From the NCBI GenBank assembly GCA_030685015.1, contig JAUXWS010000067.1:77397-141396 (forward strand): 64,000 bases of DNA, given 5' to 3'. The position numbers and the translations under genes are program-made. Shown in pieces: positions 34,109 to 44,145 of the stretch. Numbering within the stretch: the first letter of the stretch is position 1; every line of letters starts with the position of its first letter. The notes beneath the pieces are model-generated. The model ran no database searches. It was given only the letters and a program-made list of their open reading frames with translations, and was not told the origin of the DNA. The DNA comes from a bacterium. Lineage in GTDB: Bacteria; CAIWAD01.

Positions 34109-34134
34109 AAAGGCCGCCCCTGCGGGCGGCCTTT
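34109..34134 (-). terminator. Intrinsic terminator of the large C25-like gene
   Basis: An 11-bp perfect stem (AAAGGCCGCCC with GGGCGGCCTTT) with a 4-base loop lies 24 bases after the stop of the minus-strand gene. On that strand it is followed by TTTTC, fitting an intrinsic terminator. Confidence 0.8.
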
Positions 34135-34157
34135 GGCGAGTTGCCGTCGGAGGATGG

Positions 34158-37100
34158 CTATTTCATCAACATCAGCTTCAGTTCGTCGCGCGTACCGCCC
34201 GCCTCCAGCACGGCCAGGTAGAGGCCGGAGGCTTGCCGTCCCGCATCCCAGGCGGCCTGGTGCTGGCCGGCGGGAAGAACGGCGCCGTTGATGAGGCGGG
34301 CCACCTCCTGCCCCAGCAGATTGTACAAGGTCAAGCGCACCGGGCCGGCCTGGGCCAGGCTGAAGGAGATGCGCGTGCCGGGGTTGAAGGGGTTGGGCCA
34401 GGCGCCGGCCAGGGCCGTGCTCAGAGGCTGCTCGCCTCCGCCCGCCACCTCGTTGCCACTGACCTCCATCGAAACCGGGATCGTCACCTGCATGTTGTCC
34501 AGGTCGTTGCAGGTCAGAAGCAGGCCAGTGCTGTAGACGCCGTTGGGCAGCGGGAAGCCCGGCACGGTGGTGAACTGGAAGTGCACATAGGTGGAATCCC
34601 CACCCGCCACCAGTCCGTTGGTCGGACCCAGGGTCTCCACCCAGGCCGGGGGTGTCAGGCGCACGGCCCAGGGAATGCTGGCCGAGACATCCTGGTCATG
34701 GATGAAGGTGAAGCCTTCCACGCCGGCCTGGCCTTGCAGACCACAAGTGCCGCTCTGATTGTAGGGGTAGATGCCACCGCCCACGTGGCCGATCTGGATG
34801 GTCACCTCGCCGTTCGCCTTCATCACGATCTGGGCCTTGATCGGACCCCCGCTGATGAAGGGGTTGAAGTGGGGCACCATGTCCCAGCCGACGATGAGCG
34901 AATCCTGCTGGTTGGTCCAGTACCACACCGCCATGGGATTGTTCGGGTCCGGCTTGAGGTCGTCCCACCAGGCCGCCACCATGTGGGCGGGGGCGGCCAG
35001 GGCGGGCAGTTCGATGTTGCCGGAGCCGGCCGACTGCGCCCCGAAGACGATGAAGCCGTTGGGGCTGACCCGCACCTGGTCGAAGGACGCGCCGTACAGG
35101 TACTGGAGGTAACCCAGCGGGAGAGACTCGCTCATGGTGTCGTGGTCGACGAAGGTGATGGGCATGCGCTGGTCTGGCGACAGCCAGTTGTAGACGGGGC
35201 CGCCGTCCTCTGTGTTGTCCTTCCAGATGTAGCCGAAGGCGTCCGGCCCGCCCGTGTCGCGGCTGGCCAATCCGCCGTCCACCAGCGCGGCGCTCCAAAT
35301 GAGGGGCAGCTGCCCGTCGTTGCGGATGAGCAGGCTGTCGGCGCCGGGAGTGCCCGATTGCAGCTCCACCATCACTTCGGCGGCACCCAGGACCAGTTCG
35401 GGCGGCGTGAGGGAGCTGGCCGCCGAGGTGGTGAAGAAGACGGCCGTGCCGCTGGCGGGGGTGCGCATGGTGGAGGCGTTGTTCTGGACGTTGCGCAGGG
35501 TCATGCCACGAAGGCTGGTGTGGTCCTTGATGCCGATGGAGCAGTAGTCGAAGTCCGTGCCGGCGCTCTGATTGTCGTTGAAGGTGTTGTACTGGAAGAG
35601 GAAAGGCCCGTCCCCCGTCATCGTGGGATGGAAGAGGGGATCGAGCAGGATCAGCTGGAAGGTGTTGGGCCCGCCGTTGTTGGGGTTCATGGGCAGGTTG
35701 TGCCAGGTGATGACGAAGCGGTGGTGGACCTCGTCGAACCAGGTCCAGACGCCCGCCGCGCCCGTGGTCAGGTGGTCGTCCCACATGGGGGCGATCATGG
35801 CGTCCGGCCCCATGCCGCTGGGCAGGTAATGGTTGCGGAAATCCACCTCGCCGAACCCGCTGTCATCGAAACTGATGAATCCGTTGGAGCAGACCATCGC
35901 CGAGGTGTAGGTGAGTCCGTAGTAGGTGAAGGGGAAGGGCAGGTTCACTCGACGCGACTGGTCCTGCTCGTTGCCGTTGTCATTGAGGGGGACCTCGATG
36001 CCCTGGCCGCCCTCGGAGGGGACGATGGGCACCCAGCTGTAGGTGGGCGCCATGTCGTAGGTGTTGTCCAGGTTCTCGAAGGCCCAATAGCCGTAGCCGT
36101 CCGGGCCGGTGGGATCGCCCAGGGCGGGAGTGCCCACCACGGCCAGCAGCTCGCTGCTGCCGGTGGCGCCGTCGGAGGTGCTCCAGGTCAGGCCCAGGGG
36201 CAGTTGGTAGCCGATCATGGTGGTCGTGTTCACCAGGATGTTGAAGTCCACCGTGGCCGTGCCGCCGGGCGCGAGATCGCCGGCCGCCTGGGGCGGACTG
36301 GCCACCTGGCCGTAATAGGCGTTGTTGCTGGCAAGGCCCACCAGCAGATCCTCCGCCGTGCGCGAACCCACGTTCTGCAGGTGCAGACGCAAGGGGCGGG
36401 TCTCGCCTGGAGCCAGCGGCCCGCCCGGCGTGCTGGTGGAGACCAGCGAAGGCAGCGGCGCCGCCACAGGCAGCCAGGCCGAGCGCGTCAGGCTCACTGG
36501 TCCCGTCAGGGTCAGCATGAGCGGAACCAGGTCGCCGTCGGTCAGGCCGGAGGCGGGGCTGAGGGCGATGCCCTCGATCGTGGTCAGGGCGCCGGGCGCC
36601 AGGTTCGGCAGGGTCTGGGGCGGAGCCACCAGCGAGCCGAAGCGCGGGGCCAGGCTGAAGGTGATGGTCTCGCCGTTCAAGGCCTGGGTGCCGACGTTGG
36701 TCAAGGTGAGGGAGACCGCCTGATTGGAAGCTCCCGGAAGCAGGGTACCGGGCCCGGAAATGGAATGGCCGGTGACGGCCAGGTCGGTGTCGACCTGGGC
36801 CACCGTCAGGTCCAGCAGCTGGGGCACATGGCGATGGTGCGTGGCCGTCACTTTCAGCACACCGACCTGCAGACCGGTGAGGGGCAGGAGGACCTGGCCG
36901 GCCGCATCGGTGAGCAGGGCGATTTGCAGCAGCTGCCCACCGCCCTGATTCTGGTACGCGCAGAGGGCCACGTCCTTGACTGGCTGCCCGCCCGAGGTGA
37001 CGGTGAGCGCCAGGTGGTCCGTGCCGACGCCCAGCGTGGAGGGCAAGCCGGCAACGGCGAGGGGGGCCGGCACGCCGGCCCATTGGCAGGTGCCGGGGTC

Positions 37101-38798
37101 GCCCATCAGGTTGCCCCAGTTGGCGAAGTTGGAGGCGCTGCCCTGGTCGCCGGGGGGCAGGGTCTGGTACAATTCGTACTTGCCCTGGAGCAGGCAGGCG
37201 CCGATCTCCGGGATGTCATGCTCCAGCAGGCCGGAGTAATAGCCGCCCACCACCACGTTGTTGTAGCGGGTGTGGGTGCTGGCCGTGGCGAAGCCCATGG
37301 CGGCCACGGCGCCGCCCGGCGTGGCGGCGCTGCCCGCCATGAGGAAGACCTCCGAGGCGTCGTCGGCCCCACCGTTGAAGTCGCCCGTGGAGCAGGTGAA
37401 GATGGTGGCCACCGGCGTACGCGGCCCCTGGGACAGGTTGAGGACGGCGTTGTAGTCCAGCCCGTCCATCCCGATGTAGCCGCGGTAATTGTAGAAGCTG
37501 ATGCCGGAATTGAACCAGCTGATGATCTGCGAGGAGTTGACGCAGAAGTTGGTGTCGATGTCGTCGTAGCCGCGCCGGCTGACCAGCTCGGCGGCGATGT
37601 TGCGGCTGAGGATCTTCATGGAGAGGGCGCAGAAGCTGGCCCCCACGTGCAGGCTGGCGTGGGTCAGCCAGCTGTCGTTGTCCAGGTAGGGCGTGCTCTC
37701 GTAGGTGACGATCTTGTTGCAGATGGCTGAAAGCTGCGCCGCGTTGTCGCAGGTGAGGCGGCCCACCGCCACGTCGCCCAGGATGTCGTTGCCCACGATT
37801 TTGGCGTAGTAGTGGTCGTAGGAGCCGCTGTCGGTGGGCAGGGCGTAGGTGCCGTCCGTGTCGCCCACCAGCAGGACGAAGTCCACCGGGTCGGCGCCGT
37901 TGTACTCGGCGATGATCCGGTTGCGGATGCTGGTCGTGTTGAAGGTGATGTCCGCGCTGCTGACCACGGTCACCTTGTGCCCGCGGCGGCGCTTCCACTC
38001 GATCAGGTTCTGCAGTGCCGCCACGCCCAGGGCCTGGGTGTTGGCGAAGACGAGGTAATGGCCGGGCAGCCGGCCCGGATTGAAGGCGGTTACCTCCATC
38101 GCTTCCACGTCGTCGGCAAGGGCGGAGATGAGCTGGGGCCGGATCATCTGCTGGAGCACGGGAGTCGGGTCGTTGAGCGGACCGCTGCCCGCGTTGACCA
38201 GGTTCTCCCCCTCGAACTCGAAGCGGACCCGCAGGTGGCGCAGATAGCGGCCCTCGCCGGTCAGCGGGTTGACCTGGACCGGGTAGAAGCCGGCCTTGAC
38301 CACGCGGGCGTCCCGCATGAGCATGGGCTCGTCCAGCTCCCACAAGCGGCCGGGGAACTCGGCGTCCACCTGGTAGACGTCCTCGTCCTCGAGCCAGGCC
38401 AGGGGCAGCTCGGAGCGGGTGTCATGGAAGCGCTCCTGGTTGGGCATGGGATTCAGGCCGTGCAAGGGCACGAAATCCGCCTCCAGCACCGTCACCTGCA
38501 CATCGCTGCGGTCCGGAATGCGGATCAGTTTGTAGTAGGCGGGGAGATCGGGCGCGCCAGCCAGGCCGACAAAACCCGAACCCGGCATCTCAAGCCTGTC
38601 CCAATCAACCCGGCCCAGTCTCTCGCGGCTCAGCTCGAGCGGGGGGAAGTCCAGGTCGACAATCAGGCCACCTTGCTCACTTCGGGTGGAACGGGCCTGG
38701 ACCCCGGCCAGGGCCTCAGAGTAGATCCCGACCAGGAGCAGGACCGCCGCCAGGGCCGCGATGCCGCGGCCCAACACAGTGCGGGCGCACAAGAACAT
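34158..38798 (-). CDS. Large secreted C25 (gingipain-like) peptidase-domain protein with T9SS sorting domain
   Basis: A 1546-residue exported protein: signal peptide (GIAALAAVLLLVGIYSEALA), a propeptide-like region, and a C25 domain at about 240-590 (FANTQALGVAALQNLIEWKR, DFVLLVGDTDGTYALP, VAVGRLTCDNAAQL). The nucleophile Cys is kept in IFTCSTGDFNGG, but the GHG motif with the catalytic His reads YRGYIG. CARDB-like Ig domains follow, then two modules with FPFTYYGLTYTSAMVCSNGF and FDQVRVSPNGFIVFG. The C-terminal type A sorting domain has WPNPFNPGTRISFSL, LTLYNLLGQEVARL and SGLYLAVLEAGG. ATG 38798 has a GGAG site; GTG 38825 is a weaker alternative. Proteolytic activity is uncertain. Confidence 0.85.
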   Translation of the reverse strand: MFLCARTVLGRGIAALAAVLLLVGIYSEALAGVQARSTRSEQGGLIVDLDFPPLELSRERLGRVDWDRLEMPGSGFVGLAGAPDLPAYYKLIRIPDRSDVQVTVLEADFVPLHGLNPMPNQERFHDTRSELPLAWLEDEDVYQVDAEFPGRLWELDEPMLMRDARVVKAGFYPVQVNPLTGEGRYLRHLRVRFEFEGENLVNAGSGPLNDPTPVLQQMIRPQLISALADDVEAMEVTAFNPGRLPGHYLVFANTQALGVAALQNLIEWKRRRGHKVTVVSSADITFNTTSIRNRIIAEYNGADPVDFVLLVGDTDGTYALPTDSGSYDHYYAKIVGNDILGDVAVGRLTCDNAAQLSAICNKIVTYESTPYLDNDSWLTHASLHVGASFCALSMKILSRNIAAELVSRRGYDDIDTNFCVNSSQIISWFNSGISFYNYRGYIGMDGLDYNAVLNLSQGPRTPVATIFTCSTGDFNGGADDASEVFLMAGSAATPGGAVAAMGFATASTHTRYNNVVVGGYYSGLLEHDIPEIGACLLQGKYELYQTLPPGDQGSASNFANWGNLMGDPGTCQWAGVPAPLAVAGLPSTLGVGTDHLALTVTSGGQPVKDVALCAYQNQGGGQLLQIALLTDAAGQVLLPLTGLQVGVLKVTATHHRHVPQLLDLTVAQVDTDLAVTGHSISGPGTLLPGASNQAVSLTLTNVGTQALNGETITFSLAPRFGSLVAPPQTLPNLAPGALTTIEGIALSPASGLTDGDLVPLMLTLTGPVSLTRSAWLPVAAPLPSLVSTSTPGGPLAPGETRPLRLHLQNVGSRTAEDLLVGLASNNAYYGQVASPPQAAGDLAPGGTATVDFNILVNTTTMIGYQLPLGLTWSTSDGATGSSELLAVVGTPALGDPTGPDGYGYWAFENLDNTYDMAPTYSWVPIVPSEGGQGIEVPLNDNGNEQDQSRRVNLPFPFTYYGLTYTSAMVCSNGFISFDDSGFGEVDFRNHYLPSGMGPDAMIAPMWDDHLTTGAAGVWTWFDEVHHRFVITWHNLPMNPNNGGPNTFQLILLDPLFHPTMTGDGPFLFQYNTFNDNQSAGTDFDYCSIGIKDHTSLRGMTLRNVQNNASTMRTPASGTAVFFTTSAASSLTPPELVLGAAEVMVELQSGTPGADSLLIRNDGQLPLIWSAALVDGGLASRDTGGPDAFGYIWKDNTEDGGPVYNWLSPDQRMPITFVDHDTMSESLPLGYLQYLYGASFDQVRVSPNGFIVFGAQSAGSGNIELPALAAPAHMVAAWWDDLKPDPNNPMAVWYWTNQQDSLIVGWDMVPHFNPFISGGPIKAQIVMKANGEVTIQIGHVGGGIYPYNQSGTCGLQGQAGVEGFTFIHDQDVSASIPWAVRLTPPAWVETLGPTNGLVAGGDSTYVHFQFTTVPGFPLPNGVYSTGLLLTCNDLDNMQVTIPVSMEVSGNEVAGGGEQPLSTALAGAWPNPFNPGTRISFSLAQAGPVRLTLYNLLGQEVARLINGAVLPAGQHQAAWDAGRQASGLYLAVLEAGGTRDELKLMLMK

Positions 38799-38959
38799 AT
38801 CCACTCCGGCTGCTTGGGCTCCCACCCCGGTTCCGGGCGGGAGGGCTAGTGTGCTGTCAGCCTGTACCGCAGGCTGGGGCTTGACGCCACGAAGTTGGCA
38901 AGCGATCGCAAGAATCGTACCATGCCCCGCGCTTTGTTTTGAACTTGACAGGAGTATTC

Positions 38960-39799
38960 ATGATTTCGACATGGCTCTACGCCGTGGGCAGCGTGCTGGT
39001 GGTCAGCGGCGTCTCCCTGGTGGGCGTGTTGACCCTGGGCCTGGGGATGGCCCGGTTGCGAAAACTGCTGCTGATCCTGGTCAGTTTGTCGGTGGGCACC
39101 CTGTTCGGCAGCACCTTTTTCCACCTGCTGCCCGAGGCCTTTGCCAACCAGGGTTTTGGTCCCGCGGTGCCCGCCTGGACCATCGCCGGCATCCTCCTCT
39201 TCTTCATCCTGGAGAAGTTCATCCACTGGCGTCATTGCCACGTGCCACCCTCGGCGGACCACCCGCATCCGGTGGTGTTCATGAACTTCGTGGGGGATGC
39301 CCTGCACAATTTCGTTGACGGCATCCTGATCGGGGCCGCCTTCCTCGTCTCCGTCCCCACCGGCATCACCACGAGCGTGGCTGTCCTGGCCCACGAGATC
39401 CCCCAGGAGATCGGAGACTTCGGCACCCTCGTCTGGGGTGGCCTGAGTGTGAAAAAGGCATTGATATTCAATTACTTAAGTGCATTGTCGGCCTTGCTGG
39501 GGGTGGTCCTGGTCCTGACCCTGGGGCCGCATGTGCAAGGCATCGAGGCGCAGATCCTGCCGTTGACGGCGGGCGGCTTCATCTATATCGCCGGCAGCGA
39601 CCTCATCCCCGAGCTACACAAGAATGCAGGGGGACGCGCCTCGGCCATGCAATTGGCGGCCATCGTGGTCGGCCTGGCCATCATGTTCGCCCTCACCCAT
39701 TTCCTGGGGCATCAGCATACGCATTCGATCGATTGCGATCACGATCACGGTGCCCTGATGCTTCATCCCGTCATGACGGTTAACCAGCTGAACTGTTAA
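38960..39799 (+). CDS. ZIP-family divalent metal transporter
   Basis: A 279-residue inner-membrane protein with about eight helices. Metal-site motifs are GDALHNFVDGILIG (HNxxDG in helix 4) and AHEIPQEIGDFG (HExPQExGD in helix 5), typical of ZIP transporters of the ZupT/GufA kind that import zinc, iron or manganese. A His-rich stretch between helices 3 and 4 (HWRHCHVPPSADHPH) and a His/Asp-rich C-terminus (GHQHTHSIDCDHDHG) may bind metal. ATG 38960 has an AGGAG site. It is divergent from the C25-like gene. Confidence 0.93.
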   Translation: MISTWLYAVGSVLVVSGVSLVGVLTLGLGMARLRKLLLILVSLSVGTLFGSTFFHLLPEAFANQGFGPAVPAWTIAGILLFFILEKFIHWRHCHVPPSADHPHPVVFMNFVGDALHNFVDGILIGAAFLVSVPTGITTSVAVLAHEIPQEIGDFGTLVWGGLSVKKALIFNYLSALSALLGVVLVLTLGPHVQGIEAQILPLTAGGFIYIAGSDLIPELHKNAGGRASAMQLAAIVVGLAIMFALTHFLGHQHTHSIDCDHDHGALMLHPVMTVNQLNC

Positions 39800-40017
39800 G
39801 AGAGCCTGACAGCCTGTTGCCTACACGGGACGGGACATGGCGGCAAGCCTGCCTTGCGGTCGGTTCCGGAAAGATCCTACGCAGCCGGTGGACGCTTTTG
39901 GAACTGGCAAGGTCCGATTATCTTGCCCCGCGCTGGCATGATGGATGCTGGCCCCTGGCCGCTTCGCATGTGAAGGTATCCTCAACTGGTCCGGCTGATC
40001 GGTGGAAAGGAGCAGCC

Positions 40018-43000
40018 ATGCCTCGTCGCCTGCTGGTTCGGGTCTTGTCCGGCACCTTGCTTCTGCTGGCCGGACACAGCGCCGTCGAGGCGGATGTCGA
40101 CGGGCCCTTCCCGGCCCGCTGGGTGGCGGGTCAGGCCGCGGGTCCCGCCCTGACCTGGGATCTGCTGGCCGAGGATGCGGCCGGCCTCACTCTGCGGCTG
40201 GACATCCACTGGGTCGACCTGCGCGCCGGGGAGGCGGGCGCCTCCTTCCACATCCCGGGCGAAGGCTGGTCGGGCGGACCGGGCGATCCGGACCTGCCCG
40301 CCCTCAGCCGCCTGCTGGCCGCTCCCGGCGACGCCGCGGCGGAGCTGCAAGTGCTGGACCTGGCCACCGTCAGCCGCTTCGACCTGCGGCCGCTTCCCCG
40401 TCCCGCCCCCCGATCGGAGCATCCCGAGGCCTTGCCCGAGGCGGCAGGCGTCCTCTCCGCCGTCCATGCGGAGGGCCAAGCCTGGCCCCCCCACTGGGTC
40501 CTGGCGGGTGAGAGCCATCTCTGGCTGGGCCAGCGCGTGCAGGCCCTGGATGTCCACCCCCTGCGTTGGCATCCAAGGGAGGATCGCCTGGAGCTGCTGC
40601 AATCCTTGACCGTGCGGATCGCCTGGCAGCGTGGCCGGCTGCCCGCACCCGCTCCCCGCCCTAATTTCCCCGAGGCGGAGCGTCTCCTGCGGGGACGGAC
40701 CCTCAACCCGGACAGCCCCTGGCTGGAGAGGGCCGATCGCATGGGTGGGGACGGACGGCCCGGCAGCTATCTGGTGGTCGCGCCCGACGCGGCCCTGCCC
40801 TATCTGGCGGAGTGGATCCTTTGGAAGCGTCGCCAGGGACACGAGGTACGCGTGCTGGCCGAGAGCGCCATCGGCGGCCAGGAGACATCCACCGCCCAGC
40901 TGCGCGCCGCCATCCAGGCGGAGTTCAGCGCCGCGCCCTTCGAGTACCTGCTGCTGGTGGGGGACACCGACCGCTATCCTGATTCCACCGAACTGTCCTG
41001 GAACCTGGCCACCGATTTCGTGGCAGGCGGACAGTACGCCGAGAGCGGGTGGGCCGGCCGCTGCGGCGGCAGTTATTGCATCGCCACCGACCACCCCTTC
41101 TCCCTGCAGGAGGGCAGCGACTACTTCGCCGACCTGCTGGTGGGCCGCTGGTCGGTGGACACGGCCAACGACCTGGCCAAGATCGTCCGCCGCTCCGTGG
41201 ACTACGAGGCGGCCCCCTTCCTGGATTTCGGTCCGGATTGGCTGCAGCGCGGCCTGATGATCTACGACGTGGCGGACGCCGCCAGCCGGCGCGAGACCAA
41301 GCTGGCCATCCGCGACCTGCTGGAGCAGGAGTTGGGCTACACCCAGGTGGACACCATCCGCAACCACTATTGGGACGCCCCTGTCTCGCCGGAACTGGTC
41401 CGCCAGCGGGTCAACAACGGCGTGGGCATCATCAATTACCGGGGCTATGGCTTCCGCCACCAGTGGTACGGACCGACCTTCGGCACCAGCCATGTGGCCA
41501 CCTTGAACAATGTGGGGCGCTGGCCCCTCGTCTGCTCCATCGTCTGCGGCGGCGGTGATTTCGCCTCCGTGGGCACCGACCCCAGTTTCGGCGAAGCCTG
41601 GCTGCGCGCCGGCTCCAATCCCAGCGAGCCCACGGGGGCGATCGGCTTCATCGGACCCACCGAGCTGGACACGCACACGGAATGGAACAACGCCATCGAC
41701 GAGGGCATCTTCAACGGCCTTGCCCGACAAGGCCTGCGCAGCCTGGGGGCCTTGCTGGACGCGGGCAAGCTGGAGCTCTGGCGCGCCTATCCCAACGCCC
41801 GCAACTGGGGCCAGCCCACCTACAGCGTGCCCTTCTACTTCCATGCCTACAACCTGCAGGGGGATCCCGGCCTGCAACTGCGCACGGCGCCGCCGCGCGC
41901 GCTGGCCTGCCAGACCCCCGACACCCTGGCGACGGGCCTGGCCGGCTGGGAGCTGGAGGTGGCGGCGGCGGACGGTCATCCCCTGGAGGAATTGCGCGGC
42001 TGCCTCCATCATGAGGAGCTGGATCTGGCCCTGACGGCGCGCGCCGACGAGGCGGGCCGCCTGCGCTTCGCCATGGACCACCTGGCCGAGGGTCTGCCCG
42101 CCGGCGTCTGGACGCTGACCTTGTGGGGGGAGGATCTCCTGCCCCTGCAGCGGACCTTGATCGCCGCGGTCCGGCCCAGCCTGCTGCGCCTGCTGACCTG
42201 GTCGGTGGCCGAGGAGGTGGAGGACGGCCTCTTCCGGCCGGGGGAATGGCTCGCCCTGCGGCCCCGCCTGGTGGAGAACGGCAGCGCGGGTTGGCCGGAG
42301 ACGCGCCTGCTGGAGCTGGCCACCCCCGCCGGCGGCCTGGAGATCCTGGGCGCCGGCGCCCCCATCGGGCCCACGGCGCCGGGACAAGTGCTGGAACCAC
42401 TGGCGGGGCTGGAATTCCGCCTGGAGGAAGGCACGCCCTTCGGCGAGTCGCTGCCCATCGACCTCAGGTTGGACGGTCAGCTGCTGGGGCGAGTGGCGGT
42501 CCTGCCCTCGCGCCCATCCTTCCAACTGACGGCCCTGGAGGTGGTGGAGGGCTCGCTGGAACCCGGTGCCACCGGCCAGCTGCGCCTTCAGCTGCGGGGC
42601 CAGGGCCTGCCCTTCGCCGGCACCTTGCGCGCCCGCCTCGGCTGCTTCCACGACGCCGTGGGCGTGACGGCGGACTCCGCCCTCCTGATCGCCCCGGCCC
42701 CCGACAGCAGTGCCTGGGTGGAGGGATTCCAGGTGGTGGTGGATGCCGCGGCGCGACGGGGAAGCCTCGCCACCTTTGAACTGGGTCTCTGGCCGGAGGG
42801 GCCGGGGCGGATGGTCGAGCTGCTGCACGGGCAATTGCCCCTGGGCGACCTGCGTCTGGTGGATCCGGTGGGACCGGACGCCGGCGGCTACCTGGCCATC
42901 CACAGCGGCGACGAGCACGAGCAGGCGCCCCTCCACATCTGGGAGAGCATCTCCGCCACCGGGCAGGAGCTGGCGGTGGCGGACTGGTCCGATCCGTGGA

Positions 43001-43863
43001 CGGACAATCCCGACGGCGTCTCCCGTGTCCTGCCGCTGCCCTTCCCCTTCCGCTACTACGGGGAGGAGTTCACCGAAGCCACGGTCTGCACCAACGGCTG
43101 GCTGGCCTTGGGCGACCAGGCCCACCTCTACACGGCGCTCAACACGCCCATTCCGGCGGCGCAGGGGCCCTCCGCCATGATCGCCCCCTTCTGGACCGAC
43201 CTGGTGAACTCCAACGGCGGCGCCCAGCTCTTCGGCCGCCTCTACCATGAAGCGCGGCCGGAGGAGGGCCTCTTCATCGTTGAATGGAACCATTTCCGCC
43301 CGGTGGGCAGCTCGTCCAACCTGGACTTCCAGCTCGTCCTGCGCGATCCCGCCCTCTGGCCCACGGCCAACGGCAACGGTGAGATCCTCGTCCACTACCG
43401 CGACATCGCCCTCGTCAGCGACCACAACGGGGTGACGGTGGGCATCGAGGCGCCCGACGAGCAAAGCGGCCTGCTTTATGGCTGCAACAACCAGTGGGCG
43501 GCGGGAGCGCAGCCGCTGGCGGACGGCCACTCGCTTCTCTTCACGCCGGCGGTGCTGGACCAGAACACGGTGGCGGCGCCGCACCCCGCCTCGCCCCTGC
43601 TCCTGGGCGTCCATCCCAATCCCTTCAACCCGGTGACGCGGCTAAGCCTGGAGCTGCCCGTCGCGGCGCAGATCCGCTGGCGCCTGAGCAACCTGCGGGG
43701 GCAAACCGTGCGGGAGCAGGCCTGGGAGGCCCGCCCGGCGGGGCGGCTGGAGGCGGTGATCGATGGCGCGCGCCTGGCCAGCGGCGTCTACCTGCTGGAG
43801 GCGGAATGGCGGGCGGGCGGCCAGGGAGGCCGGGTGGCGGAGAAGCTGCTGCTGCTGCGCTGA
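40018..43863 (+). CDS. Second secreted C25 peptidase-domain protein with T9SS sorting domain
   Basis: A 1281-residue exported protein with a signal peptide (SGTLLLLAGHSAVEA). The C25 domain spans about residues 245-625: YLVVAPDAALPYLAEWILWK, YLLLVGDTDRYPD and INYRGYGFRHQWYG; the nucleophile Cys is kept in SIVCGGGDF. As in its paralogue at 34158-38798, Tyr replaces the catalytic His of GHG. One FPFRYYGEEF...CTNGWLALGD module lies near 1010-1050. The end is a sorting domain: HPNPFNPVTRLSLEL, WRLSNLRGQTV and SGVYLLEAEWRAGG. ATG 40018 follows AAAGGAG. The long frame upstream has no support. Confidence 0.85.
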   Translation: MPRRLLVRVLSGTLLLLAGHSAVEADVDGPFPARWVAGQAAGPALTWDLLAEDAAGLTLRLDIHWVDLRAGEAGASFHIPGEGWSGGPGDPDLPALSRLLAAPGDAAAELQVLDLATVSRFDLRPLPRPAPRSEHPEALPEAAGVLSAVHAEGQAWPPHWVLAGESHLWLGQRVQALDVHPLRWHPREDRLELLQSLTVRIAWQRGRLPAPAPRPNFPEAERLLRGRTLNPDSPWLERADRMGGDGRPGSYLVVAPDAALPYLAEWILWKRRQGHEVRVLAESAIGGQETSTAQLRAAIQAEFSAAPFEYLLLVGDTDRYPDSTELSWNLATDFVAGGQYAESGWAGRCGGSYCIATDHPFSLQEGSDYFADLLVGRWSVDTANDLAKIVRRSVDYEAAPFLDFGPDWLQRGLMIYDVADAASRRETKLAIRDLLEQELGYTQVDTIRNHYWDAPVSPELVRQRVNNGVGIINYRGYGFRHQWYGPTFGTSHVATLNNVGRWPLVCSIVCGGGDFASVGTDPSFGEAWLRAGSNPSEPTGAIGFIGPTELDTHTEWNNAIDEGIFNGLARQGLRSLGALLDAGKLELWRAYPNARNWGQPTYSVPFYFHAYNLQGDPGLQLRTAPPRALACQTPDTLATGLAGWELEVAAADGHPLEELRGCLHHEELDLALTARADEAGRLRFAMDHLAEGLPAGVWTLTLWGEDLLPLQRTLIAAVRPSLLRLLTWSVAEEVEDGLFRPGEWLALRPRLVENGSAGWPETRLLELATPAGGLEILGAGAPIGPTAPGQVLEPLAGLEFRLEEGTPFGESLPIDLRLDGQLLGRVAVLPSRPSFQLTALEVVEGSLEPGATGQLRLQLRGQGLPFAGTLRARLGCFHDAVGVTADSALLIAPAPDSSAWVEGFQVVVDAAARRGSLATFELGLWPEGPGRMVELLHGQLPLGDLRLVDPVGPDAGGYLAIHSGDEHEQAPLHIWESISATGQELAVADWSDPWTDNPDGVSRVLPLPFPFRYYGEEFTEATVCTNGWLALGDQAHLYTALNTPIPAAQGPSAMIAPFWTDLVNSNGGAQLFGRLYHEARPEEGLFIVEWNHFRPVGSSSNLDFQLVLRDPALWPTANGNGEILVHYRDIALVSDHNGVTVGIEAPDEQSGLLYGCNNQWAAGAQPLADGHSLLFTPAVLDQNTVAAPHPASPLLLGVHPNPFNPVTRLSLELPVAAQIRWRLSNLRGQTVREQAWEARPAGRLEAVIDGARLASGVYLLEAEWRAGGQGGRVAEKLLLLR

Positions 43864-43910
43864 GGATTCAGGCGGGAGGAGCCGCCCCGGGAGCGTCCTG
43901 CGGGCTCCGC

Positions 43911-44131
43911 CTAGTGGACCGATTCTCGTGAGATGACGGATGATGAAGTGCAAAGGCCGTCCAGCGCAAGGCGCCCGCGCCGCTGGCGCAGTGGGGCTGC
44001 GTCAAGGCGCGGCAACGCAGCGATGGGCGGCCTGGGCGCTTCCCGTAGGGTTTGCGAGGTTACCGACGTTCCATCTCCCATGCATTTTGCAGCAAACAGC
44101 ATCCGGCAGATCACGGGAATTGGTCCACTAG
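43911..44131. mobile_element. MITE-like element with terminal inverted repeats
   Basis: A 221-base segment bounded by CTAGTGGACC and its exact complement GGTCCACTAG. The inner ends continue the match imperfectly: ACCGATTCTCGTGA on the left, ACCAATTCCCGTGA on the right read inward. There is no coding capacity. CTAG or TA at both borders could be the target duplication. It lies between the second C25 gene and the pduO gene and ends just before the latter's ribosome-binding site. Confidence 0.6.
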
Positions 44132-44145
44132 CGGGAGACTAGGTC

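Noticed and set aside
34233-37730. 1165-codon plus-strand open frame opposite the large C25-like gene
   Set aside because: Composition is Gly/Gln/Arg/Val-rich and repetitive with no domain; the minus strand holds a complete multi-domain protein with signal peptide and sorting domain.
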